From assembly GCF_003986975.1 (NCBI RefSeq), contig NZ_PIPO01000005.1, positions 124,001-188,000 on the forward strand: a stretch of 64,000 bases of DNA, given 5' to 3'. This stretch comes from Aliidiomarina soli (lineage in GTDB: Bacteria > Pseudomonadota > Gammaproteobacteria > Enterobacterales > Alteromonadaceae). Shown here piece by piece: positions 41,746-48,749 of the stretch. Positions within the stretch are counted from its first letter, which is position 1; the number at the start of each line of letters is the position of its first letter. The notes beneath the pieces were generated by a model, which saw only the letters and a list, made by a program, of their open reading frames with translations, did not search any database and had not been told where the DNA came from. The position numbers and the translations under genes were made by a program.

Positions 41746-42002
41746 CTTGGTGTCCTAATCGAATACCAGGGTCATAGCTTACCTCTGGGTGGAGTTGCTG
41801 TGCAATGAATACCTGTCGGCGGAAAACCTAGATGCGATGAGCTTCTGGTGTGCCGGTTTTAGAAACGCCACGTTGTTCACGGAGCTCGATTTACGATCCC
41901 AGGCTCTTTTGTCCCAAGACTAACCAACGCCCGAGTGAATAAGTGAGAATAGAAATGGCTATTAAAATTAATGATATTGTTTGACCTACCCCCCAAGAAT
42001 AG
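41746..42002. other. Intergenic region without a recognisable gene
   Basis: 257 bases carrying the promoter of the minus-strand DUF4291 unit and, further right, short broken frames that may be haemagglutinin or toxin debris (for example GVPVLETPR). Nothing intact is visible. Confidence 0.5.
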
Positions 42003-42068
42003 AACGAGTATATTGATGACTTACCTAAGTCCACTGTACCTTTTAGAATCGTGGATGGAGATTCGTGA
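42003..42068 (+). pseudogene. Toxin tail NEYIDDLPKSTVPFRIVDGDS
   Basis: 21 codons after a stop. Ends TGATG, sharing one base with the ATG of the next gene (42068). No relatives in the window. Confidence 0.55.
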
Positions 42069-42274
42069 TGAAATTAATTGAATTTAGAAATGATGAAGTG
42101 TCTCTTTCAATGAGCGTAAGTGAGTTTAACTTCCTCAGAGAAGCTCTTAGAGAGCTTCCTCAGGCGGTGAGTAGAGAAAAACTCCCAACATTGACAGGAT
42201 TCACTCACGAACAAGTTAAAAAAATGAAGACTCAGTTGAGAGGTATTGCGGAAGAGATAAACGTTGATTTGTAG
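42068..42274 (+). CDS. Small probable immunity protein (68 residues)
   Basis: MKLIEFRNDEVSLSMSVSEF, then NFLREALRELPQAVSREKLP and an amphipathic C-terminal helix. ATG 42068 is chosen over GTG 42065 because of the TGATG coupling. Acidic and helical. The 198 bases after it hold no clear gene except a tail reading MGDVINMEFRGD before 42473. Confidence 0.65.
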   Translation: MKLIEFRNDEVSLSMSVSEFNFLREALRELPQAVSREKLPTLTGFTHEQVKKMKTQLRGIAEEINVDL

Positions 42275-42472
42275 GTCTATTAGCACATTTAGTGGGCAGT
42301 CAGGGGTGTGCAATGTATTGCTCTTTTCTGTTCAGTGTTGTGGCATATTAAACCCGAACACCACCGCTGGACTCGGTAGAGCGTTAACGTCCTACGGATG
42401 ATCTGAGCCCCCTCGGAACAGGTGAATGAGGATGGGTGACGTAATTAATATGGAATTCAGGGGTGATTAACA

Positions 42473-42799
42473 ATGTCAGTAGATAAATTTAAGACAGAAA
42501 TATTTGATGTTTTTTTGTACTTTTGTGCAGATAACGTTGATGTTAATGTAAGTTTTTATTCTGAAAGTGATTTTGGAAATTCAGTAGCACAAGTTAAATC
42601 AAATTTAGGGGAGTTTAAGATTACCCGTGAAAGAGGTTTAACATTCGTGGATGTAATGATTCCTGAGAAGGGGTACGTGCGTGCGGAAGAATTTAACAGA
42701 GCAGTTCTGCTGCTGCAGAAAAGAGGAAATTGGACTTTGTTGGAACAGTTTCAGCTGCTTGCGTCGAACCTGCCTCTTTTCCCGTCGCAAGGCGGTTAA
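42473..42799 (+). CDS. Probable immunity protein, 108 residues, unknown family
   Basis: MSVDKFKTEIFDVFLYFCAD, alternating strands (VDVNVSFYSESDFGNSVAQV) and a C-terminal helix region. A frame ending FRGD with TAA 3 bases before the ATG looks like its toxin tail and resembles the NYNGD ending at 35967. Confidence 0.62.
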   Translation: MSVDKFKTEIFDVFLYFCADNVDVNVSFYSESDFGNSVAQVKSNLGEFKITRERGLTFVDVMIPEKGYVRAEEFNRAVLLLQKRGNWTLLEQFQLLASNLPLFPSQGG

Positions 42800-42841
42800 G
42801 GAAACTAGTAACTCTGAATATTAATAACAGATGACATTAAA

Positions 42842-42930
42842 CCTGAACTCCACTACTAACTGTAAAGCCAGCTCATAGCTCGTTGCAATTGTTCTTTGAA
42901 AACTGAATAAAAAACAGCAGTGGCCGCTAC
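42842..42930 (+). repeat. Cassette boundary repeat R7 (full-length form)
   Basis: CCTGAACTCCACTACTAACTG, then GCTCATAGCTCGTTGCAATT and GCAGTGGCCGCTAC. It runs directly into haemagglutinin coding sequence. Confidence 0.8.
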
Positions 42931-43257
42931 TCGGGTACTGAAACGGTGGTCAGCAGTATCACCGGTGGTACGGTCAATATTAATGTGGACGGTCATACTC
43001 AGGTCACCGGCAGTTTAGACGTTGCCGGTTTAACCAACCGCAGCCACAGCAGCAACTACACGTACCAGAACGAAAACAGTTAGAGCCTGGACAAAACGCT
43101 GGCTACCCTCGGTGAGGGTATTATCACGGTGGGCGGTGAAGCCACCTACTCGTATAATGAATTGGCAAAGAGAAAACGAGCGAATGGTCGTTGGTTACAA
43201 GATAAATTTGGAAGAGCTGCTCCTCCGAGATCGTTCTGCGTTACATTCAGTGAGTGA
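42931..43257 (+). pseudogene. CdiA/FhaB haemagglutinin fragment with in-frame stop
   Basis: SGTETVVSSITGGTVNINVD, GHTQVTGSLDVAGLTNRSHS, then SNYTYQNENS, TAG (43081-43083), SLDKTLATLGEGIITVGGEA. This parallels NSSNYTAQNESSQSLDKTLA at 33630-33720. The last 30 codons (KRKRANGRWLQDKFGRAAPP) are basic and may be start of a toxin domain, after which the frame is lost. Confidence 0.82.
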
Positions 43258-43317
43258 TTCTAATAATGGGCCTTTCAAAAATATGGGACATTCAAAAATC
43301 AAGGTATGGAGAATAGA

Positions 43318-43575
43318 GTGAAGAAATTTCAATGTCCTGTATGCGGCTATCCAGAGTTAAAGGTAGAGCCTTACAGTTTCGGGTTAGGTTCGACAGAATT
43401 CTGCCAATGTTGTGGATTTCAATTTGGAGTAACAGATGATGATTATAAAGTTTCTCATGAGGAATGGAGGAAAGTTTGGATAGCAAGAGGATGTCCATGG
43501 TTTAGTGTTGGCCAAGATGCTCCTCGTGATTGGGATGCTTATACACAGTTACGCTCTGTTTCAAATGAAGAGTAA
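43318..43575 (+). CDS. Zinc-ribbon (CPxCG...CxCCGF) probable immunity protein
   Basis: 85 residues from GTG 43318, picked because GTGA overlaps the stop of an upstream frame ending HSKIKVWRIE (43321) and GGAG sits at 43308-43311. Two cysteine knuckles, FQCPVCGYPEL and EFCQCCGFQFG, form a zinc ribbon, then a helix with SHEEWRKVWIARGCPWFSVG. Proteins of this CPCC-like type are often found next to polymorphic toxins. Confidence 0.72.
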   Translation: MKKFQCPVCGYPELKVEPYSFGLGSTEFCQCCGFQFGVTDDDYKVSHEEWRKVWIARGCPWFSVGQDAPRDWDAYTQLRSVSNEE

Positions 43576-43580
43576 TGCTG

Positions 43581-43604
43581 CCTGAATTCAACTATTAACT
43601 GTGA
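43581..43604 (+). repeat. Cassette boundary repeat R8
   Basis: CCTGAATTCAACTATTAACTG then diverged sequence. It starts 6 bases after the stop of the zinc-ribbon gene. The 85 bases to the next gene hold no recognisable frame. Confidence 0.8.
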
Positions 43605-43689
43605 CGGTACCCCAGGGGGATAGCGCCGGTAGCTAAAGGACTAAAAAGCTTATTAGTAATGTGAAACGGTATGCAAGAGGAAAGGTATT

Positions 43690-44184
43690 TTGATCTCGGC
43701 TAATGACAAAATGGTAGATGCCATATCTAGTATTGAGTTTGATATAGTAAAGCTACCAAAAAAATTAAATCGAATTATCGCAAAGGGTTTTGTTATTAAA
43801 TTCGAGTGTGTGTTTCTACGCGCTTTGTATGCTATGGGCCGTGTTGGGAGAGAGGATTTCCCTGATGGTACGGGCTATGAGTGTTTCGTAAACCACATTC
43901 ATATGGATGACTATGTTGATAGCGACTTTTTGTTGTATTCATTAAACTTTGTAGATACGTTGCTCTCTGTCTGGCGTGACTTTGATAAGGAGAATATTAT
44001 CAGGGCGATTATTTCATGTGACGATTATGGAGCTGTCGTGAGGTTTCATCTTTTGAGAGATAATGAAGCATGGCTTAGTGATGATTTGGAAGGCTTTATT
44101 CAGCCTGTTCTCTATATCGATTCGTGTCACTCTGTGGAGGAGCTTATTTCATTCTGCCGTCGACGCGCAGGAGACAGTAATTGA
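43690..44184 (+). CDS. Probable immunity protein, 164 residues, unknown family
   Basis: TTG start with AGGAAAGG at 43677-43684. MISANDKMVDAISSIEFDIV, VNHIHMDDYVDSDFLLYSLN and a Cys-containing C-terminus (DSCHSVEELISFCRRRAGD). Acidic and soluble. The start could be ATG 43708 instead. Family unknown. Confidence 0.6.
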   Translation: MISANDKMVDAISSIEFDIVKLPKKLNRIIAKGFVIKFECVFLRALYAMGRVGREDFPDGTGYECFVNHIHMDDYVDSDFLLYSLNFVDTLLSVWRDFDKENIIRAIISCDDYGAVVRFHLLRDNEAWLSDDLEGFIQPVLYIDSCHSVEELISFCRRRAGDSN

Positions 44185-44350
44185 AAATAAGTATCTTTTT
44201 GCTGGTGCGCGCTCACTTTAACTGTATGCAAAGGTAGAAAAGCCCAAGTTGACTTTTTAGTGCCCAGGTAGATAGCTACCAAATGAATAGTAGAAAGCTA
44301 CGGAACATGGTCAATATAATAGATACAGTTATGTTTATGGTGATTTCAAA

Positions 44351-44848
44351 ATGGATTTGAACCATAGTTTTTTTGAAAGAGTAAACTCTGAGTATAGTGC
44401 GTTTCTCTTGGCGTCTGCTAAGGAAAAGCAACTATATTATAGCGATTTAAGCCATGGCTATATGTCTTTTGGCTTGCGTAATCTGGGTTATGACTGCAAG
44501 TCCCTGAAGGATTGCGGTGATTTGCTAGTAGATGTTCAGCAAATTTTAAATGACGAAAATTTTTTATTTACTACTTGTTTTGTCGTTATTGCATGTGAGA
44601 AAAGTACTTTTGCGTCAAATTTTGATGAGTATGTTATCGATGATTTCGTTTCGCCTACTCTCTACTTGTATTTAGACGACTTCACTAGTTTTTCTGGTGA
44701 TGATCTTAATTTTTTGAAGATCTTTTCAGAAGATGATGTGGTCTACTACTACGTCTCAAGGGTAATCCCAGAGATTGGTGAAGCCGACAACTTCGTTCTA
44801 GTTACGAAGGGTAATTTCAAAGACCTACCAGATTTAAGTTACGGCTGA
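44351..44848 (+). CDS. Probable immunity protein, 165 residues, strongly acidic
   Basis: MDLNHSFFERVNSEYSAFLL, then YVIDDFVSPTLYLYLDDFTS and FSEDDVVYYYVSRVIPEIGE. It is very rich in Asp, Tyr and Phe. The frame upstream (HGQYNRYSYVYGDFK) runs in-frame into its ATG with no stop, as if the toxin tail has fused to it. Its first 18 bases match the start region of the gene at 40647. Confidence 0.62.
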   Translation: MDLNHSFFERVNSEYSAFLLASAKEKQLYYSDLSHGYMSFGLRNLGYDCKSLKDCGDLLVDVQQILNDENFLFTTCFVVIACEKSTFASNFDEYVIDDFVSPTLYLYLDDFTSFSGDDLNFLKIFSEDDVVYYYVSRVIPEIGEADNFVLVTKGNFKDLPDLSYG

Positions 44849-44904
44849 AATATGGTTCCAATAAGGCGTTATACGAGAATCGCCACTAGTTCGCTACACA
44901 CTCA

Positions 44905-44985
44905 GGAGCCGTTCTTATGTTCCTTCATTTGTACCCCTGCCGCTGCCCCATGCCGTAGCGTACGTCAACCAGGAGAAATCCCCAA
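44905..44985 (+). pseudogene. Frame-shifted toxin tail before lipoprotein copy 1
   Basis: SFVPLPLPHAVAYVNQEK matches the tail SYVPMPLPNAIAQINQEE at 47627, but one base is missing near 44974 (GAGAAATCC against GAGGAAATCC), which puts this copy in frame with the immunity gene. Confidence 0.7.
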
Positions 44986-45554
44986 TGAAAAGGTTTAGCT
45001 TGATTATCGCTCTACTATTGTTTGCTTCGGGATGCTCAAGCCTAAGCTATGACATTGCACATCAAAACATAAGCGACCAAATGATATGTGTTGAAAAGGG
45101 CATATGGAACCGGGATATCAGGGGCGGTGGTTGTATAGGGGCCTTTACCGAAGAGATGCTATTTCCCGTGCAACGATTAAATGGGGGGCGTCGCGAAAGT
45201 CTTCCTGATTCAGTTGGTGTTGTCTGGACCAATGCTGAGGATGATGTGTTAGAGGAGCATATCCCCCTTAATAAGGAAAAGCTGCCGAAACTGCGGCGAG
45301 GAGAACGGCTTGAATTCGTTATATCTTTGACGCAGGAGCGTATTCATCAGTTGGAGGTTTTAGTTACTTCTGGAGATAATGTTAGGCAGAAGAAAAGAAA
45401 ATCCATGCTGTATTGCGCCGATGGGGAAGGCATGTGTGAGTTCCTTACTCCTTTTACGACAGATTCCTATTATGACCCGGATACATTGACAGATCCTCAG
45501 AAAGAGAAGCTAGAAAGGCAGCGAGAAGTAGGGGAAAAACTTAGAGAGGGTTAA
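44985..45554 (+). CDS. CDI-type lipoprotein immunity, copy 1
   Basis: 189 residues. Lipobox LLFASGCSS gives lipidated Cys17. The body has four further Cys (MICVEKGIW, GGCIGAF, LYCADGEGMCEF), likely disulfide-bonded in the periplasm, and ends in a charged helix. A copy at 47687 is about nine tenths the same. An envelope location suggests that the paired toxin acts in the periplasm, as for lipid II or murein-directed toxins. A toxin tail precedes both copies. Confidence 0.8.
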   Translation: MKRFSLIIALLLFASGCSSLSYDIAHQNISDQMICVEKGIWNRDIRGGGCIGAFTEEMLFPVQRLNGGRRESLPDSVGVVWTNAEDDVLEEHIPLNKEKLPKLRRGERLEFVISLTQERIHQLEVLVTSGDNVRQKKRKSMLYCADGEGMCEFLTPFTTDSYYDPDTLTDPQKEKLERQREVGEKLREG

Positions 45555-45615
45555 GAGAGGATTTGGAGGAGATCAGGAGCAGGAATGGAGAATCCCGTAG
45601 TAAAAGCAACTAACT

Positions 45616-45703
45616 CCCGAATTCAGCTATTAACTGCCACACCTGCTCATAGCTCGTTGCAATTGCTCTTTAAAAATCAAATAAGCCGGGCTCGCAGTGC
45701 CTG
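45616..45703 (+). repeat. Cassette boundary repeat R9 (full-length form)
   Basis: CCCGAATTCAGCTATTAACTG, CTCATAGCTCGTTGCAATTG, GGGCTCGCAGTGCCTG. It lies about 60 bases after lipoprotein copy 1 and runs into haemagglutinin sequence. Confidence 0.85.
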
Positions 45704-45900
45704 CTGCTTTAGCGCCAGTTTAGAGCTTGGCATTGCCGCTACCAAAACTAACAGCAGCAAGGGACTGACCAGTTCGGTAGGGTTCACAATCAGCGGTAAC
45801 ACTATTAATGCGGTTACCGCGGAGACGGAAAAAGCGGTCACATATTAGTTCAGGCTAGTACGCTGGACGCCAGTCGGAACCTGAATATCGCCACTGGTCA
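45704..45900 (+). pseudogene. CdiA/FhaB haemagglutinin fragment
   Basis: ASLELGIAATKTNSSKGLTS, SVGFTISGNTINAVTAETE, then after a frame break QASTLDASRNLNIATG. These are typical haemagglutinin beta-helix repeats. The joint to the toxin tail falls near 45900. Confidence 0.8.
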
Positions 45901-46191
45901 GTTCGATGTGCCGGCCAGTATTGTAAACCTGATATTGTATACCGGAATGCCGACGGCCAAGTTGGGTTTATTGAAGTTAAAACCGGCAAGGTAGGGTTGA
46001 GCAAGAAGCAAGCTGCTATATTCCAGCGGGTTGGAGAGAGTGATTATCGTATTCCTCCGGACAGGGTGCTGAGTCCTCAGGCCGCTGCAGCGATAGGTGC
46101 TAGATATCAACCGGGTCTGACAGTGGCAGATGCGGGTTACCCGAATGGTATTCCGGTGGTGATACAACGAGAAGCAGGCGTAGGAGGTTAA
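45859..46191 (+). pseudogene. PD-(D/E)XK-like nuclease toxin fragment, MKKAE partner
   Basis: The frame has no start; homologous part from about 45901: CKPDIVYRNADGQVGFIEVK followed by TGKVGLSKKQAAIFQR. D...E-V-K spacing, with the downstream Lys/Gln helix, fits the PD-(D/E)XK nuclease core. The rest is YRIPPDRVLSPQAAAAIGAR and tail AGYPNGIPVVIQREAGVGG. The tail also stands at 38746. It precedes MKKAE copy 3 with GGAGG at the joint. Confidence 0.75.
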
Positions 46192-46195
46192 AGTG

Positions 46196-46792
46196 ATGAA
46201 GAAAGCCGAATTAATAAAGTATTTTAAAAGTCGCTACCCGGCAGTCAATGAGGGTGGAGGGGACTGGCGTTTTACTCTTAAAGACGATGATGCAGGTTAC
46301 TGTATTTTTTACGCTAAGTTAAGAGGTGTACCTAGTAATCAGATAATTGGTGTAGCTCCGGCTATGGGTCCACGCTGGTTTGAGTGTCTAACGAATGATA
46401 TTTATCAAAATAATGGCGGTTCTTATTTATTTACTACTGGGGACGGCAATATTTTTATTGAAACAGGAGGAGAAGTCACCGAAACGCATCTAGCGGAAAT
46501 TACCCAAATGGCGCTGGATTGGTTTAATAAGTGCTGTACTGAAGAGGTTATTGCGCCGGAGTTAAAGCGTAAATACGAGATTTATAATCGCCCGGGCGGT
46601 TGGCAGTTTACTCATATTATCGCCTGTGTTCTTAAAGGCGACGTCGAGAAGCTGCAAAGCTACTTAGACGCGTTCAAGCGTGGCGACCGAATGGAATTCA
46701 TTCCTATCATTCAGCAAGAATACTTCGAGCGAGCAATTCCGTTGGCAGAAAAGTACCGTTCAGGTGAGTTGGTGTCTCCGGTAGACTTTTAA
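46196..46792 (+). CDS. MKKAE-type immunity protein, copy 3
   Basis: 198 residues from ATG 46196 (GGAGG at 46183-46187); GTG 46193 would add one residue. MKKAELIKYFKSRYPAVNEG and DWRFTLKDDD match copy 1; the middle (VPSNQIIGVAPAMGPRWFEC) differs; the last 65 residues equal copy 2. It is the immunity partner of the PD-(D/E)XK-like toxin fragment. The 3' flank including R10 repeats that of copy 2. Confidence 0.8.
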   Translation: MKKAELIKYFKSRYPAVNEGGGDWRFTLKDDDAGYCIFYAKLRGVPSNQIIGVAPAMGPRWFECLTNDIYQNNGGSYLFTTGDGNIFIETGGEVTETHLAEITQMALDWFNKCCTEEVIAPELKRKYEIYNRPGGWQFTHIIACVLKGDVEKLQSYLDAFKRGDRMEFIPIIQQEYFERAIPLAEKYRSGELVSPVDF

Positions 46793-46815
46793 TTACTGAA
46801 TACAGAATCTTTTAA

Positions 46816-46834
46816 CCTGAATTCAACTATTACC
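46816..46834 (+). repeat. Cassette boundary repeat R10 (core)
   Basis: CCTGAATTCAACTATTACC, same as R6, followed by the LADGQQG block. The 200 bases after it hold a possible toxin tail (GMMDDLGTPRASSSNLYRDG, ending LEPRMDF at 46986) and nothing else. Confidence 0.8.
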
Positions 46835-47045
46835 TAGCTGATGGCCAGCAAGGCATAGACTAGACGTTCGCCGCCGCGCGGCAAGGGCGAGGGGATGATG
46901 GATGATCTCGGGACCCCCAGAGCTAGTTCGTCAAACCTTTACCGGGATGGAGCGGAATATTCTTTGGAACCGAGGATGGACTTTTGACGGCGAGTTTTGT
47001 CGACAGCCGGTAAGTGATTGATTTTTAAATTAAGAGTTGATTCTG

Positions 47046-47618
47046 ATGATACATGGGCAGCAATTTGTAAATCTTGTTAAACGCTACTTTTATTTTCTTG
47101 TAGATGATTATGGCTTTTCATTGATATCTGAAAAGCAAGTTAACGATACGGGAAGCGTGCGCTATCAGTCGAGCGATGTGTATGTGAATTTATCCGTTGA
47201 TCAGCCGGGTTTTGAACTCAACTTCGTTTTCGGGCGCATCGGAATAGACGATCAGGCTAATTCGTACAGCTTTGAACAAGGCGACCTTATATTATTAGAG
47301 TGCTGCCATTCATGGGTTTGGCATCAAGGTCCAGAGAGTGGTGTTGAACTTATGATTAAAGAGTTTGCGAGGCTTTTAAAAAATTGCGGGGACGCTTGTC
47401 TGCGGGGGGATTCAGCCGTTTATTCTGAAATGCGAACACGCCGAGACGAATGGGTTGGACGAAGGTTGAAAGAACAGTGTAACAGTTCGTTGAGAAAGGA
47501 TGCTGAAAAAGCTTGGCAGAACAAAGACTACCAGACAGCTGTTAAGATCTACCGACAATTGTCTGACAGTCTTACTGACGTGGAAAAGAAAAAATTCGTT
47601 ATCTCCGAAAAATTCTAA
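47046..47618 (+). CDS. Probable immunity protein, 190 residues, unknown family
   Basis: ATG 47046 (MIHGQQFVNLVKRYFYFLVD); TTG 47037 is an alternative. Beta-rich middle (VYVNLSVDQPGFELNFVFGR) and a C-terminal helical half with a TPR-like AEKAWQNKDYQTAVKIYRQL. A middle of this kind with a helical end occurs in several immunity families; none is identified with certainty. Confidence 0.62.
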   Translation: MIHGQQFVNLVKRYFYFLVDDYGFSLISEKQVNDTGSVRYQSSDVYVNLSVDQPGFELNFVFGRIGIDDQANSYSFEQGDLILLECCHSWVWHQGPESGVELMIKEFARLLKNCGDACLRGDSAVYSEMRTRRDEWVGRRLKEQCNSSLRKDAEKAWQNKDYQTAVKIYRQLSDSLTDVEKKKFVISEKF

Positions 47619-47620
47619 TA

Positions 47621-47700
47621 TTCCTTCATATGTACCCATGCCGCTGCCCAATGCCATAGCGCAAATCAACCAGGAGGAAATCCCCAATGAAAAGGTTTAG
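47621..47700 (+). pseudogene. Toxin tail PMPLPNAIAQINQEEIPNEKV, lipoprotein partner
   Basis: Open frame ending at TAG 47698-47700, overlapping lipoprotein copy 2 by 14 bases. The sister tail before copy 1 is frame-shifted by one base. Confidence 0.72.
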
Positions 47701-48256
47701 CTTGATTATCGCTCTACTATTGTTTGCTTCGGGATGCTCAAGCCTAAGCTATGACATTGCACATCAAAACATAAGCGACCAAATGATATGTGTTGAAAAA
47801 GGCATATGGACCCGGGATACCTGGGGCGGTGGTTGTATAGGCGCCTTTACCGAAGAGATGCTGTTTCCCGTGCAAAGAGTGAACGGAGATCGCCGCGAAA
47901 GCCTACCTGATTCAATTGGTGTTGTCTGGACGAATGCTGAGGAGGATGTGTTAGAGGAGCATATCCCCCTTAACAAGGAAAGTCTGCCAAAACTGCGGCG
48001 AGGCGAAAGCTATAAGTTTGTTGTATCTTTGACGCAGGAGCGTATTCAACAATTGGAAGTAATAGTTATCCCTACCGGTAATGTTAGACAGAAAAAAAGG
48101 AAATCCATGTTGTATTGCGCCAATGGTGAAGGCATGTGTGAATTCCTTACTCCTTTTACGACAGACTCCTACTACGACCCGGATACATTGACAGTTCCCC
48201 AGAAAGAGAAGCTAGAAAGGCAGCGAGAAGTAGGGAAAAAACTTAGAGAGGGTTAA
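47687..48256 (+). CDS. CDI-type lipoprotein immunity, copy 2
   Basis: 189 residues. The signal and first 36 residues equal copy 1; differences cluster at residues 38-41, 63-67 and 101-126. Lipobox LLFASGCSS, five Cys kept. AGGAGG lies at 47672-47677. The retained 14-base overlap with the toxin tail shows the original arrangement of this pair. Confidence 0.8.
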   Translation: MKRFSLIIALLLFASGCSSLSYDIAHQNISDQMICVEKGIWTRDTWGGGCIGAFTEEMLFPVQRVNGDRRESLPDSIGVVWTNAEEDVLEEHIPLNKESLPKLRRGESYKFVVSLTQERIQQLEVIVIPTGNVRQKKRKSMLYCANGEGMCEFLTPFTTDSYYDPDTLTVPQKEKLERQREVGKKLREG

Positions 48257-48272
48257 GAGAGGATTTGGAGGA

Positions 48273-48335
48273 AGTACCTGGTACTACTCAAAGACCTGGG
48301 ATGAAATCCCGAAGGACGAGAATGAAGTTAAGTGA
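48273..48335 (+). pseudogene. 3' fragment of YTWKAFW immunity gene
   Basis: STWYYSKTWDEIPKDENEVK matches the end of the protein at 30144 (STWHYLKNPDEIPKGDDEDN). It overlaps a DFIW-family remnant in the same way as at 30424-30440, so a two-gene block was copied. Confidence 0.72.
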
Positions 48336-48458
48336 TTTTATCTGGCCTGAGAAGTGGATTCCTTTCAATCTTCGGAAGCGGGGCAGATAGTTAGAACACT
48401 CTTTTCTTTGATGGCGCTGGTTGTATTTTTTCTCGTTCAATTTTTTGGTGACTGGTAA
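48322..48458 (+). pseudogene. Internally deleted DFIW immunity gene
   Basis: MKLSDFIWPEKWIPFNLRKR matches the first 20 residues of 29384, then a stop; QIVRTLFSLMALVVFF ... FFGDW matches its last 25. The middle, about 60 codons, is missing. Confidence 0.75.
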
Positions 48459-48749
48459 ATAGCCTCTAAGAAGATGCAGCGCCTTTTGAAGACTGATCAC
48501 TGCAACACTTATGCGAGAGGGGGGACTGTCAATGTGCTGATTATTGAGTCACCTTACTCCTTGAATTGCATAAGTTTATTCCAAAAATATGACGAGAAAA
48601 GTGATGTGATTAAGGCCCGAATTAAATTACAATGCTGATTGGTAAGCATGGCCAAGAAGCATGCGCACGTACAGTCGGATTTGCACCACGGCTTTAGTTT
48701 GGCTGCGAAGATCGAATTGCGTTCTAAAAAAACAAAAAAGGAAAGAATA
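48459..48749. other. Intergenic region without a recognisable gene
   Basis: 291 bases with diverged repeat-like traces (GATCACTGCAACACTTATGC near 48495) and no convincing frame. An open frame from 48639 runs into the lipoprotein but lacks a ribosome site. Confidence 0.4.

Noticed and set aside
43112-43321. 69-residue plus-strand gene
   Set aside because: It runs out of frame over the haemagglutinin fragment; only its last codons, overlapping the zinc-ribbon start, may be a toxin tail.
45585-45848. 87-residue frame spanning repeat R9
   Set aside because: Its first half is boundary repeat and its second half a haemagglutinin fragment; the joint frame is accidental.
27590-46834. CRISPR array
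   Set aside because: The repeats are 0.2-7 kb apart, vary in length, and are separated by genes, not by uniform spacers; no cas gene is seen.
47500-47700. 66-residue gene overlapping the 190-residue immunity gene
   Set aside because: Its first part is a shadow of the 47046 gene; only the end after 47620 is a real toxin tail.
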